Shown piece by piece: positions 1-9,046 of a stretch of DNA of 64,000 nt; positions within the stretch are counted from its first letter, which is position 1; each line of letters begins with the position of its first letter. The DNA lies in NCBI RefSeq assembly GCF_008520305.1, contig NZ_ML703263.1, positions 124,001 to 188,000 of the forward strand, written 5' to 3'. Position numbers and translations under genes: made by a program. Under the pieces are notes generated by a model that was not told the origin of the DNA, did no database searches, and saw nothing but the letters and a program-made list of their open reading frames with translations. This DNA comes from Mesorhizobium sp. SARCC-RB16n. GTDB lineage: Bacteria > Pseudomonadota > Alphaproteobacteria > Rhizobiales > Rhizobiaceae.

Positions 1-473
1 CATTGGCCGTGCTCGCGCATCGTCACCACGGATCGCCGGAGGCGAAAAAGGCGCTGGCGGCTTTCGAAAAGACATATGCGTCCGACCCGCTGGTTATGGA
101 CAAATGGTTCCAGATCCAGGCCAGCGTGCCGGGGCCTCAGGCGGTGGACACCGTCCGCTCCCTGACTGCTCATCCGGGCTTCTCGATGGGCAACCCGAAC
201 CGAGTGCGTTCGCTGATCGGCACATTCTCCAGCGCCAACCAGACCGGTTTTCACCGCGCCGACGGCGAAGGCTACCGTTTCTTCACGCAGACCGTGCTCG
301 AGGTGGAAAAGCGCAACCCGCAAGTTGCGGCGAGGCTGGCGACGGCGCTCAGGTCCTGGCGTTCGCTCGAACCGGGCCGACAAGCCAAGGCCAGGGAAGC
401 GCTGGTTTCGATTGCCAATACGGAAAACCTGTCGGCGGATCTGCGCGATATCGTCGAGCGCACGCTGGCGTAA
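1..473 (+). CDS. pepN: Aminopeptidase N, C-terminal part (5' end outside window)
   Basis: This is the last 157 or so residues of an M1-family zinc aminopeptidase; the catalytic HExxH domain lies upstream of the window. What remains is the all-helical C-terminal domain typical of PepN (DUF3458 type), with the recognisable stretches NPNRVRSLIGTFS and FHRADGEGYRF followed by the final helices. The frame is open from the first base and the first possible in-frame start (TTG at 3) is only an internal codon, so the gene enters from the left. PepN trims N-terminal residues from peptides in the cytoplasm. A 10-bp hairpin follows its stop at 482-504. The family call is firm; nothing can be said about the catalytic centre. 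Confidence 0.9.
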   Translation, partial: LAVLAHRHHGSPEAKKALAAFEKTYASDPLVMDKWFQIQASVPGPQAVDTVRSLTAHPGFSMGNPNRVRSLIGTFSSANQTGFHRADGEGYRFFTQTVLEVEKRNPQVAARLATALRSWRSLEPGRQAKAREALVSIANTENLSADLRDIVERTLA

Positions 474-481
474 GCGCCCTT

Positions 482-504
482 GCCTTCTCCCGGTGGGAGA
501 AGGC
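482..504. repeat. Hairpin or palindromic repeat after pepN
   Basis: A perfect 10-bp inverted repeat (GCCTTCTCCC / GGGAGAAGGC) with a 3-nt loop lies 8 bases after the pepN stop. It has no adjacent T-run, although T-rich sequence follows at about 535-560. This CCTTCTCCC...GGGAGAAGG palindrome is one I recall as very common between genes in Mesorhizobium genomes, so it may be a dispersed repeat serving as a transcript end. Confidence 0.5.
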
Positions 505-679
505 CGAGCCGCCGGACCTCCAAAAAGCCCATTATTTTATTCGATTTTTAATCTTTTTTCGCCGGACCACTGGACAAGGCGAATCACCTTTGATTCTTTA
601 ATGGCGATTCGGACGTGCGGTGTTGCCGGATCACCAGCACATAGAAATGCGGCGTACTGGAAATCGGGGAGTGCCATTT

Positions 680-3001
680 ATGGCAAAGGCGGACGCGTGG
701 GGCGCGCCCGGAGGGATGGCTTTTGCGCGTCGTGAGACGCGCAGCGACGGCCTTGCCGGGAATACGCGACTCATCGCCGAACCAGCCTACAAGCGGCTTC
801 TGGCGGCGGAGCCGCTGCTGCGCCGGTCGATACCGGCCCTCATCGTCATCTTTCTGCTGGTCATCGCGGCGTTGCGTGTGCTCTCGCTTATGAACGAGCG
901 CGACGATGTCGAGCGCGATGCCAAGGCGATCCTGACGCTGGCCGCCGCGCAGCTCGCCAGTTCGCTCGCCACCACGTCGGACACGCTGCCCGGCGCCACA
1001 CAGGACCTGCTGGAGACCACCAGCCGCCAAGGCGCGATGGGCCGCAGCCACGTGCTTGTCATCACCGACAGCGCCTTCAAGATCACCGCGGTGACACCAC
1101 GTTCGGTGCCCTGGCAAGGCCATTCGCTCGACGGCCTCGTCCAGGGCGGCCAGCCTTTGTTCATGTTCGGCGATCGCGCCGGTGTCATGGAGGTCAACAT
1201 CGGCGGTCAGGACTGGTACGCGGCGGTCAGCCTGTCCAGAGACAGGAAGGGAGCCGCTGCGGCGCTTGTGCCGCAAGAGGCGGTCTTCGACACCTGGCGC
1301 AAGACCGTCTCGCTAAACGTCACCCTGTTCGTGCTGACGGCCGGCGTCCTGATCATCATCCTCTATGCCTATTTCGGACAGGCGGCGCGCGCGCAGGCAG
1401 CCGACCGCATCTATCTCGAAGCACATCAGCGTATCGACATGGCGCTGGTGCGCGGCCGCTGCGGCCTGTGGGACTGGGACATGGTGCGCGGCAAGATGTA
1501 CTGGTCGCGCTCGATGTACGACATGCTCGGCTACGAGCCCTGCGAGACAATGCTGTCCTTCGGCGAGGTTGACGAGATCATCCATCCCGAGGACGGCGAC
1601 CTGTTCGAACTCGCCAACAGAATCGTCGCGCGGGAAATCGACCATATCGACCAAGTGTTCCGGATGCGGCATGCCGACGGCCAATGGGTGTGGATGCGCG
1701 CCCGGGCACAAGTCATGGATCCCGAAGCGCCCGAAATCCAGCTCATCGGCATCGCCGTCGACGTCACCGAGCAGCGCCACCTGGCGCTGCGGTCGGAGGC
1801 CGCCGATCTTCGCCTCAGGACCGCGATCGAGAACATCAATGAATCCTTCGTGCTGTGGGATTCGTCTCAGCGCCTGATCATGTGCAATTCCAAATATCAG
1901 CAGGACAATGGGCTCTCGGATCGCGACGTGATGCCAGGCGTGACGCGCGCTTCCCTGGAAGAACGGATGCTGGCGTTTGCTTCCGAGCGCCGGCTTGCCA
2001 ACACCAATGGTCCGCAAGGCGGCGCCACATTCGAGCGACAGCTGTCCGATGGCCGCTGGCTGCAGGTCAATGAGCTCAGGACCAGGGACGGCGGCAACGT
2101 CTCGGTGGGGTCCGACATCACCCAGATCAAGCTGCACCAGGAGAAGCTGGTCGACAGCGAGCGCCGGCTGATGGCGACGATCCATGATCTGAGCCTCGCC
2201 CGCCGGGCCGAGGAAGAGCGGTCGCGCGAACTGGTCGACCTCAACCGCAAATACATGAAAGAGACCGAGCGCGCCGAAGCGGCGAACCGGGCCAAATCCG
2301 AATTCCTGGCCAACATGTCGCATGAATTGCGTACACCACTGAACGCAATCATCGGCTTCTCCGAGTTGATGGAACAGGGGCTGTTCGGCCCGCTGGGCTC
2401 GGAGCGCTACGAGGAGTACGCCACCGACATCAACAGCAGCGGCAAATACCTGCTCGGCGTCATCAACGACATCCTTGATATGTCCAAGATCGAAGCCGGC
2501 CAATTCTCGCTGGACCAGGAGCAGATCGACCTCGGTCCGCTGATCAGCGAGACGGTGCGTGTCGTCTCGCTGCAGGCGGCGCAGAAGGCGATCACCGTGG
2601 AAACGCGCATTGCCGACGCGCTAACGCTGTTCGCCGATCGCCGGGCGATCAAGCAGATCGTCATCAACCTCCTGTCCAACGCGGTGAAGTTCACCGGCCA
2701 GGGCGGCCACATATCGGTCAGGGCCCGCAACACGTCAGGCGCGCTGGTGCTGACGATCGAGGACAATGGCTGCGGTATCCCGAAGGAAGCGCTCGGCAAG
2801 CTCGGGCGCCCCTTCGAACAGGTGCAGAACCAGTTTTCCAAGAATCATGCGGGGTCTGGGCTTGGCCTTGCCATCTCGCGCTCGCTGGCCGAGCTCCAGG
2901 GTGGCGCGCTGAAGATCCGTTCGACCGAAGGCGTCGGCACGATCGTGTCGGTGCGCATTCCGGTAAAGAAGGCGCCGGCTGCGGTCAAAGCCGCGGCCTG
3001 A
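680..3001 (+). CDS. pleC: PleC-like PAS sensor histidine kinase
   Basis: A 773-residue membrane histidine kinase when started at the ATG at 680, chosen because GGGGAG lies about 7 bases upstream; a GTG at 620 in the same frame is the longer alternative. Segments in order: TM helix about 49-71, a periplasmic sensor region, TM helix about 213-233, a PAS_3-like domain about 255-365, a PAS_7-like domain about 380-485, a coiled linker, HisKA with phospho-acceptor His548 in NMSHELRTPLNAIIGF, and a HATPase with N-box INLLSNAVKF and G-boxes DNGCGIP and GSGLGLAI. The position between pepN and glnE is where I recall the rhizobial PleC kinase. PleC acts mainly as a phosphatase of DivK in the CtrA cell-cycle pathway. 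The kinase assignment is certain; the PleC identity is inferred from synteny and architecture. Confidence 0.7.
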   Translation: MAKADAWGAPGGMAFARRETRSDGLAGNTRLIAEPAYKRLLAAEPLLRRSIPALIVIFLLVIAALRVLSLMNERDDVERDAKAILTLAAAQLASSLATTSDTLPGATQDLLETTSRQGAMGRSHVLVITDSAFKITAVTPRSVPWQGHSLDGLVQGGQPLFMFGDRAGVMEVNIGGQDWYAAVSLSRDRKGAAAALVPQEAVFDTWRKTVSLNVTLFVLTAGVLIIILYAYFGQAARAQAADRIYLEAHQRIDMALVRGRCGLWDWDMVRGKMYWSRSMYDMLGYEPCETMLSFGEVDEIIHPEDGDLFELANRIVAREIDHIDQVFRMRHADGQWVWMRARAQVMDPEAPEIQLIGIAVDVTEQRHLALRSEAADLRLRTAIENINESFVLWDSSQRLIMCNSKYQQDNGLSDRDVMPGVTRASLEERMLAFASERRLANTNGPQGGATFERQLSDGRWLQVNELRTRDGGNVSVGSDITQIKLHQEKLVDSERRLMATIHDLSLARRAEEERSRELVDLNRKYMKETERAEAANRAKSEFLANMSHELRTPLNAIIGFSELMEQGLFGPLGSERYEEYATDINSSGKYLLGVINDILDMSKIEAGQFSLDQEQIDLGPLISETVRVVSLQAAQKAITVETRIADALTLFADRRAIKQIVINLLSNAVKFTGQGGHISVRARNTSGALVLTIEDNGCGIPKEALGKLGRPFEQVQNQFSKNHAGSGLGLAISRSLAELQGGALKIRSTEGVGTIVSVRIPVKKAPAAVKAAA

Positions 3002-3007
3002 GCGGTA

Positions 3008-3032
3008 GGCTCCGGCCGACGGCGCCGGAGCC
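3008..3032. terminator. Hairpin between convergent genes
   Basis: GGCTCCGGC and GCCGGAGCC form a 9-bp perfect stem around a 7-nt loop, immediately after the PleC-like gene and 15 bases before the 3' end of the oppositely oriented EF-hand gene. The position fits a bidirectional transcription end. There is no strong T-run, so intrinsic termination is not assured. Confidence 0.5.
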
Positions 3033-3046
3033 TGTCTCAGCCAGCC

Positions 3047-3520
3047 TCACTGCATGCCGTTTTCGTCATCGCCTCCCTGACGAGGACGGCCAAAGCGCCC
3101 GCTCTTCGGCAGTTCACGGTTCTCGATTTTTCCGTCATTGTTCTTGTCGAGTATCGCGAAAAGCTTCTTTTCGCGGCCCGTGATGTCGTCTGATGTCAGC
3201 GTGCCGTCGCCCTTGCTGTCGTAACGGGCGATGATGCGCCTGGCCATGCGTTCGAAGCGCGCCTTCTCCAGTGCGTCGGCGAGTTGGGCGACAGTCAGTT
3301 TGCCGCCATTGTCGGCCACGAGCTTCTTGAGCCGCGCGTCCATGACATTGGAGAACTGGTCGAAAGTGATGGTGCCGCCATTATCCTTCATTGCCTTGTC
3401 GAGCCGCATCATGGTGCGCTCACGCATGCTTGCGCTGTCGACATTCTCGGCATAGGCGGCGCCGCCGACGGCTCCGGCCAGTGCTATGAAGGCAAGTGCG
3501 AGCTTGGTTGTCTTTCTCAT
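3047..3520 (-). CDS. Secreted EF-hand calcium-binding protein
   Basis: A 157-residue protein with an N-terminal signal peptide (Lys/Arg start, hydrophobic core about 7-18, cleavage near AYA-EN at 24/25), so periplasmic or exported. Two clear EF-hand loops near the C-terminus, DSKGDGTLTSDD (about 101-112) and DKNNDGKIENRE (about 129-140), carry the expected acidic ligands. Weaker loop-like segments with DNGG occur in the first half, suggesting degenerate EF-hand pairs. The ATG at 3520 has AGGAGA just upstream. The gene starts 20 bases after the glnE stop on the same strand, so it may be read from the same transcript. Role unknown; the fold and export are well supported. Confidence 0.85.
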   Translation of the reverse strand: MRKTTKLALAFIALAGAVGGAAYAENVDSASMRERTMMRLDKAMKDNGGTITFDQFSNVMDARLKKLVADNGGKLTVAQLADALEKARFERMARRIIARYDSKGDGTLTSDDITGREKKLFAILDKNNDGKIENRELPKSGRFGRPRQGGDDENGMQ

Positions 3521-3540
3521 GGTTTTCTCCTGTTGCATCG

Positions 3541-6531
3541 TCACCCCCGATGCGACCGAACGATCGTTGGCCACGACCCTCCGGCACGAAGCAGAAGGTC
3601 GAAATCCTTCCTGACCTTTTGCGACGTCTCCTTGAGGTGTGCCTCCAGCACACCGAAATCCGGCAGGTCGGTGACCGCCAGAAGCAGATCCGAAAGGCCT
3701 GGTGGAACGTCGTCCCGTTCGAAGGGCCCAGTGAGGCACAGCCGCGTCATCTGGGTCAGCGCCAGATAGAGGCTGTAGGCATCGCCGAGCTCTTGCCTGA
3801 CCCCGGCGTTGGCGAAACGTGGCGTCAGGCGAGACAGTATCTCGGCCGTACCGGTGGCGCGCGGGCCGGCCTCGACCTGGCCGGTGATGACAGCCACCTG
3901 GGCTATGAATTCGAGATCGATCAGACCGCCAGGGATCAGCTTGATGTCCCAGAGGTCGCGGGGCGGCTTTTCCTGCTCGATCATGGCACGCATGTCCGAG
4001 GCCTCGACCCTCGCCTTTGCCGCATCGCGCGATTGGCCGAGCACCGCGCCAACTTCCGCCTCGACCTCGCCGCACAGGCTGGCGTCACCAGCAATCGGCC
4101 GCGCTCGCGACAGCGCCATGTGTTCCCAGGTCCAGGCTTCCTGGCGTTGGTATTTCTTGAAGGCATCGATATGGGTGGCGACCGGTCCCTTGTTGCCGGA
4201 CGGCCGCAAACGGAGGTCGAGTTCGTAGAGCACTCCTTCCGCCGTCGGCGCCGATACGGCCGATATCAGCCGCTGCGTCATGCGGGAATAATAGTGCGAC
4301 GGCGCCAGCGGTTTGTCGCCATCGGACTCCTCGGCATTCGGATCATGATCGTAGAGCAGGATGAGGTCGACATCCGATCCGGCGGTCAATTCACGGCTGC
4401 CGAGCTTGCCCATGCCGAGTAGCGAAACCATCCCGCCAGCGATCGCGCCGTGGCGCACCGCGAATTCAGTGGTCACCGCCTGCAACGCCGCGGCGATGGT
4501 CAGGTCCGCCAGATCGGAGAAAGCGCGGCCGGCGCGGGCCGGATCTATCAAGCCCGCGAGCAGCCGCACACCGATCAGGAATTTCTGCTCGGAAGCAAAT
4601 ATGCGTAGCCGGTCGAGCACGTCCTCATAGGCCCTGTCGCCTTCGAGGAAGGCGGAAAGTCGCGCCGAGAGATAGGCGCGGTCGGGAAGCTCGGTCAGCA
4701 ATGCCGGGTCGAGCAAGCCGTCGAAGACATGCGGCCGGCGGGTGATGATTGCCGCCAGCCGGGGTGCCGCGCCCATGATCGTCGCCATCAGCTTGAGCAG
4801 TGCGGGGTTCGACTGCAACAGCGAGAACAGCTGGATGCCGGCCGGCAGGCCAGCGAGGAACTCGTCGAAACGGACCAGCGCCTCGTCGGCCCGGCGCGTC
4901 TGGCCAAAGGCCTTGAGCAGTGCCGGCGTCAATTCCGTCAACCGCTCGCGCGCCTCCGCCGACTGGGTGACGCGATAGCGCCCGAAATGCCAGCCGCGGA
5001 TGACACGGCAGATATCGCTTGGCCGTTGAAAGCCGAGACCGTGCAAGGTCTGCAGCGTGTCCGGGTCGTCGACGTCACCGGTGAAGACCAGGTTGCCAAT
5101 GCCGGCCGAAAGCTCGGGCGCGGTTTCGAACAGCGCGGCATAGTGGCGCTCGACCTGCTGCAGCGAGGCACGGAACGCCCCGGCAAACGCAGCCGCGTCG
5201 GCAAAGCCGAGCATGCGGGCGATGCGCTCCAGCCCTTCATCGTCTTCCGGCAGCATGTGCGTCTGCTCGTCGGCCACCATCTGGATGGCGTGTTCGACCC
5301 GCCGCAGGAACCAGTACTGGCGGGCGAGCGCGTCACGCGCATCCGATGTGATCCAGCCTCGGGCGGCGAGTTGCCCGAGCATCGGCACGGTCTCGCGGCC
5401 GCGCAGCTCCGGGAAACGGCCGCCGGCGATGAGTTGCTGGGTCTGGACGAAGAACTCGATCTCGCGGATGCCGCCGCGTCCAAGCTTAACGTTATGCCCC
5501 TTTACGGCGATCTCGCCATGACCCTTATGGGCATGAATCTGGCGCTTGATCGAGTGGACGTCGGCAATCGCGGCGTAGTCCATGTATTTGCGCCAGATAT
5601 AGGGCTGGAGCTCCTTGAGAAAGGCGTCGCCCGCGGCGAGATCGCCTGCCACCGGGCGCGCCTTGATCATCGCGGCACGCTCCCAGTTCTGGCCGCGAGC
5701 TTCGTAGTAGCGCAGCGCGGCTTCAACCGGAATCGCCAGCGGGGTCGAGCCGGGGTCGGGACGTAACCTCAGATCGGTGCGGAAGACATAGCCGTGCTCG
5801 GTGCGATCCTGCAGGATGCGCACCAGCCGGCGCGTCAGGCGTGAGAACAGGTCGGTGGCGTCGAGAGGATCGACCACGGCGGGCGCTTCCGGATCGAAGA
5901 ACACGACGAGGTCGATGTCGGAGGAGAAATTCAGCTCATGCGCGCCGAGTTTGCCCATGCCGAGCAGGATCCAGCCCGATCGATGCGACGGGTTGTCGAG
6001 GTCGGGCAGTTTGAGCTTGCCCTGGCCGTGCGCGTCACGCAGCAGGAAGTCGACGGCCGCGCGGGTGCAGGCGTCGGCGAGATCGCTCAAGCGCCTTACA
6101 GTCAGCGACGTTTCGGCTTCGCCCGAGAGATCGGCGAGCGCGATCAGGAAATGCGCCTCGGCCTTATGCTGGCGCAACTCCATCATCAGGCCGGATTCCG
6201 AGACAGTTTCGGCCAGCGGCGCCTGGTCGATCGCGGCGGAGATCGTCTTCAGGCGGGCCTCGATCGGCAGGTCGAACAGGCCGTCCAGGAGTTGCGGCCG
6301 GCGGCGCGCCATATCGCGCAGGAACGGCGAGAGGTCGAAGACGGCGGCCAGGAAATCCTGCGCCGTCCCCTTGCTGGCCAGGAATTTGGCCGCCCGTGTC
6401 AGCCTTTCTTCGCGCGCTGCATCCGCGATTTCGGCCAGTTCCAGGCGTGCCCGGCCCTCGTCAAGCGGAGCAAGCTGGGTTTCTAGGCTCAGCAGCCAGT
6501 CTGTCTTGCTCCGCTTGGCAACGGCCGCCAT
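3541..6531 (-). CDS. glnE: Glutamine synthetase adenylyltransferase/deadenylyltransferase
   Basis: A 996-residue bifunctional enzyme that attaches AMP to, and removes it from, glutamine synthetase in response to PII, thereby setting nitrogen assimilation. Both nucleotidyltransferase halves are present: the N-terminal deadenylylase with FSSDIDLVVFFD and the C-terminal adenylylase with GSDVDLILLYD, each showing the paired metal-binding Asp residues, and each followed by the helical GlnE regulatory region. Full family length. The start overlaps the stop of the upstream kinase by one base (TGATG), suggesting translational coupling in a regulator-kinase-glnE operon. Confident call. Confidence 0.97.
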   Translation of the reverse strand: MAAVAKRSKTDWLLSLETQLAPLDEGRARLELAEIADAAREERLTRAAKFLASKGTAQDFLAAVFDLSPFLRDMARRRPQLLDGLFDLPIEARLKTISAAIDQAPLAETVSESGLMMELRQHKAEAHFLIALADLSGEAETSLTVRRLSDLADACTRAAVDFLLRDAHGQGKLKLPDLDNPSHRSGWILLGMGKLGAHELNFSSDIDLVVFFDPEAPAVVDPLDATDLFSRLTRRLVRILQDRTEHGYVFRTDLRLRPDPGSTPLAIPVEAALRYYEARGQNWERAAMIKARPVAGDLAAGDAFLKELQPYIWRKYMDYAAIADVHSIKRQIHAHKGHGEIAVKGHNVKLGRGGIREIEFFVQTQQLIAGGRFPELRGRETVPMLGQLAARGWITSDARDALARQYWFLRRVEHAIQMVADEQTHMLPEDDEGLERIARMLGFADAAAFAGAFRASLQQVERHYAALFETAPELSAGIGNLVFTGDVDDPDTLQTLHGLGFQRPSDICRVIRGWHFGRYRVTQSAEARERLTELTPALLKAFGQTRRADEALVRFDEFLAGLPAGIQLFSLLQSNPALLKLMATIMGAAPRLAAIITRRPHVFDGLLDPALLTELPDRAYLSARLSAFLEGDRAYEDVLDRLRIFASEQKFLIGVRLLAGLIDPARAGRAFSDLADLTIAAALQAVTTEFAVRHGAIAGGMVSLLGMGKLGSRELTAGSDVDLILLYDHDPNAEESDGDKPLAPSHYYSRMTQRLISAVSAPTAEGVLYELDLRLRPSGNKGPVATHIDAFKKYQRQEAWTWEHMALSRARPIAGDASLCGEVEAEVGAVLGQSRDAAKARVEASDMRAMIEQEKPPRDLWDIKLIPGGLIDLEFIAQVAVITGQVEAGPRATGTAEILSRLTPRFANAGVRQELGDAYSLYLALTQMTRLCLTGPFERDDVPPGLSDLLLAVTDLPDFGVLEAHLKETSQKVRKDFDLLLRAGGSWPTIVRSHRG

Positions 6532-8006
6532 CAGTGGTCCTCCCGTGCGGGGAAACTCATGACCACGGTTAGTCCCGGATTGCCAGGCAACAGGTCAAGC
6601 CGGCCGTAATGGAATGTCATGACCGCCTTGGCAAGACTGAGACCCAGGCCCGAGCCAGGCTGCGAACGGCTCTTCTCCAGCCGCACAAAGCGCTCGGTCG
6701 CCCGGGCGCGATCGGCATCGTCGGGAATGCCCTGGCCGTTGTCGGCGACGGAAAGTCTGATCTCGCCATGCGTGCGTTCGAGCGCCACGCGGACCGCCGG
6801 CCTGGATGTGGAATCGGTCGAGTACTTGATCGCATTGTCGACGATGTTGGAGAGCGCCTGGCCGATTAGCTCACGGTTGCCGTCGACGACAAAAGCGCCA
6901 CTCACCTCGGCCTCCAGCGAAACGCCGGCCTCCTCGGCCACCGGCTCGTAGAGTTCGACGACATCACGCACAGCCGCCGTCAGATCGACGCGGTTGGTGT
7001 GCTCCGAAGAATACCCAGCCTCGAGCCGGGAGATCATGAGGATGGCGTTGAAGGTCTTTATCAGTTGGTCGGACTCGGCGATGGTGCCTTCCAGCGCCTG
7101 CCGATAGTCCACTGTTTTCTGCTTGCCGGAAAGCGTCGCTTCGGCCCGGTTGCGCAGCCGGGTCAGCGGCGTCTTCAGGTCATGCGCGATGTTGTCGGAA
7201 ACCTGCTTCAGGCCTTCGTTGAGCGTGGCGATCCTGGCCAGCATGACGTTGAGGTTTTCCGATAGCCGGTCGAACTCGTCACCGGCGCCGGTTACCGGCA
7301 ACCGGCCACTGAGGTCCCCGCCCATGATGCGCCGGCTTGCCTCCGAAACGCCGTCGATACGCTTCAACGCCGCGCGGCCGACAAAGAACCAGATCAAAAG
7401 GCCGCCCAGACCCATCATGCCGAGCGCCAGCATCAACGAACGGCGGATGACGGCACGGAACCGCTCCGGTTCGCCGAGATCGCGGCCGACCAGCATGATC
7501 ATCTGGTTCGGCAGCCGCAGCACCAGGGCAATGGCGTTGTGGCCCTTTTCACCCTGCGCCTGCGTGTCGCTCTGGTCGGGCTGTGTGGTCCCCTTGTCGG
7601 CCGGCAAGTTGCGCAGACGTTCGAGTTCTCCCTCGCCGAAGCGCTGATAGGAAAAAGGGCTGGTAGTCCAGCCTTCGTTTTCGAGAACGCCCGGCTCCAG
7701 GCTCTGCACGTTGCCGGTCAGGATCTGGCCGTTGGCATCGGCGATCAGATAGAGGTTGGCGCCGGGTTGGCGCGAGCGGGCCTCGACCACGCGGACCAAT
7801 ACCGGCAGGCCACCGCGCTGATAGGCTCGGGCAAGGCCGAGCACCTCGTCGTTGATGGTTTCCTGCGTTTGCGCCGTCAGCATGCGCGCCGACAGCGAGG
7901 TCATGTAGAAGACGAGCAGCACGGCGCAGAGTGCGAAAAGCAGGAGATAGAGCGCCGAAAGCCGTGCGGCCGTCGTCTTCATGATGGCGGGCACGGAAAG
8001 CGCCAT
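6531..8006 (-). CDS. Sensor histidine kinase with HAMP domain
   Basis: A 491-residue transmembrane kinase: TM1 about 15-36, periplasmic sensor about 40-187 with a polar insert near 135-155, TM2 about 188-210, HAMP about 210-263, HisKA with His275 in DNIAHDLKTPLTRL, and HATPase with DNAIKYS, DNGQGIPD and GSGLGLSL. It partners the response regulator that ends 8 bases upstream. The ligand is not evident from the sequence. Location next to degP and glnE makes an envelope-stress or nitrogen role conceivable, but that is only inference. The ATG at 8006 (GGCGGCGGT upstream) is used; an internal ATG at 7982 is possible. Confidence 0.9.
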   Translation of the reverse strand: MALSVPAIMKTTAARLSALYLLLFALCAVLLVFYMTSLSARMLTAQTQETINDEVLGLARAYQRGGLPVLVRVVEARSRQPGANLYLIADANGQILTGNVQSLEPGVLENEGWTTSPFSYQRFGEGELERLRNLPADKGTTQPDQSDTQAQGEKGHNAIALVLRLPNQMIMLVGRDLGEPERFRAVIRRSLMLALGMMGLGGLLIWFFVGRAALKRIDGVSEASRRIMGGDLSGRLPVTGAGDEFDRLSENLNVMLARIATLNEGLKQVSDNIAHDLKTPLTRLRNRAEATLSGKQKTVDYRQALEGTIAESDQLIKTFNAILMISRLEAGYSSEHTNRVDLTAAVRDVVELYEPVAEEAGVSLEAEVSGAFVVDGNRELIGQALSNIVDNAIKYSTDSTSRPAVRVALERTHGEIRLSVADNGQGIPDDADRARATERFVRLEKSRSQPGSGLGLSLAKAVMTFHYGRLDLLPGNPGLTVVMSFPAREDH

Positions 8007-8014
8007 ACCGCCGC

Positions 8015-8689
8015 CTAGCCGCCCTTCAGCATGTAGCCGGCGCCGCGAACCGTATGCAGGATCGGCTTGTCGAAGCCTTTTTCGATCTTGCCGCGCAGCC
8101 GCGAGACGTGGACATCGATGACATTGGTCTGCGGATCGAAATGATAATCCCAGACATTTTCGAGCAGCATGGTGCGCGTCACAACCTGGCCGGCGTGGCG
8201 CATGAGATATTCGAGCAGACGGAATTCGCGCGGCTGCAGCGTGATCTCACGCGCCGCCCGGCGGACGGAATGCGACAGCCTGTCGAGTTCAAGGTCGCCA
8301 ACCCGGTAGACGGTCTCGGCCTCCTTGGCGCTGGCGCGTCGGTTCAGCACCTCGACGCGCGCCAGAAGTTCGGAAAAGGCATAGGGCTTGGTCAGATAGT
8401 CGTCGCCGCCGGCGCGCAGGCCGGTAACCCGGTCATCGACCTCGCCCAGCGCCGAGAGGATGAGCACCGGTGTCGTGTTGCCCCTGGAGCGGAGAGCGGC
8501 AATGACCGACAGGCCGTCGCGGCGCGGCATCATCCGATCGATGACCATCACGTCATAGTCACCCGCATCGGCAAGCGCGAAGCCGGTTTCTCCGTCACCC
8601 GCGACATGCGCGGTATGGCCGGCTTCCGTGAAGGCTTTCTGCAGATAATCCGCAGCCTCGCGATCGTCTTCTATGACGAGAATCTTCAT
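8015..8689 (-). CDS. OmpR-family response regulator
   Basis: A 224-residue regulator from the start MKILVIEDD; the 22 extra upstream codons are low-complexity and unlike the family. The receiver domain (1-115) has the acidic pair ED at 8-9, phospho-acceptor Asp in VIDRMMP (about 51) and Lys in LTKPYAF. The winged-helix DNA-binding domain (about 130-222) contains LQPREFRLLEYLMRH and VRGAGYML. It resembles CusR/CopR-type regulators. It is first in an operon with its kinase and glnE. Target genes are unknown; divergent or neighbouring degP is a candidate. Confidence 0.92.
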   Translation of the reverse strand: MKILVIEDDREAADYLQKAFTEAGHTAHVAGDGETGFALADAGDYDVMVIDRMMPRRDGLSVIAALRSRGNTTPVLILSALGEVDDRVTGLRAGGDDYLTKPYAFSELLARVEVLNRRASAKEAETVYRVGDLELDRLSHSVRRAAREITLQPREFRLLEYLMRHAGQVVTRTMLLENVWDYHFDPQTNVIDVHVSRLRGKIEKGFDKPILHTVRGAGYMLKGG

Positions 8690-8918
8690 CGGGCCGTTAT
8701 ACGCGATTTCGCTGGAAGGTTGAGTAGCCGGCATCTGCATTTTAGCCTTTGCCAAAGCGCGTCGCGATCAGGATGATCGAGAGCGTGCGCGATAAAATCT
8801 CTGATCTGTAGCGTCGTTACGCCGAACATGCCAGTTCCCGGTCATGCCGTTACCTGCAACCAACCGTACTGACTGGCGTCGGGCACGAGGACGTAATTTG
8901 GACAGCCAGATGCGGTGC

Positions 8919-8950
8919 GCGGCAGCGGGCGATGGGAAGCCCGCTGCCGC
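8919..8950. terminator. Strong 12-bp stem-loop downstream of degP
   Basis: GCGGCAGCGGGC and GCCCGCTGCCGC pair perfectly around an 8-nt loop. On the minus strand it follows degP by about 100 bases. No T-run follows on the minus strand, so it could be a processing or small-RNA element instead of a simple terminator. Confidence 0.45.
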
Positions 8951-8999
8951 AGAAGAAGAGCGCGATGACTGACTAACGGGCTCTCCTTCTTGCTTTCCC

Positions 9000-9033
9000 A
9001 TGCGGCGACTCGGGGGTGTTGAAATCGCCGCAT
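9000..9033 (-). terminator. Hairpin just after degP
   Basis: ATGCGGCGA and TCGCCGCAT form a 9-bp stem with a 16-nt loop 14 bases past the degP stop. Position suggests the degP transcript end; no clear T-run. Confidence 0.45.
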
Positions 9034-9046
9034 TGGAAAAGTCGTC

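Larger units (their letters stand above)
8690..9046. other. Intergenic region with successive stem-loops
   Basis: A 357-bp gap between degP and the response regulator, both on the minus strand, so it must hold the degP 3' end and the regulator promoter. No convincing coding frame. It carries a 12-bp perfect stem at 8919-8950, an imperfect 13-nt inverted repeat at about 8949-8993 and a 9-bp stem at 9000-9033. Confidence 0.6.

Noticed and set aside
3521-4075. N-terminal extension of the EF-hand frame into glnE
   Set aside because: The extension overlaps glnE out of frame; a signal peptide and ribosome-binding site define the start at 3520.
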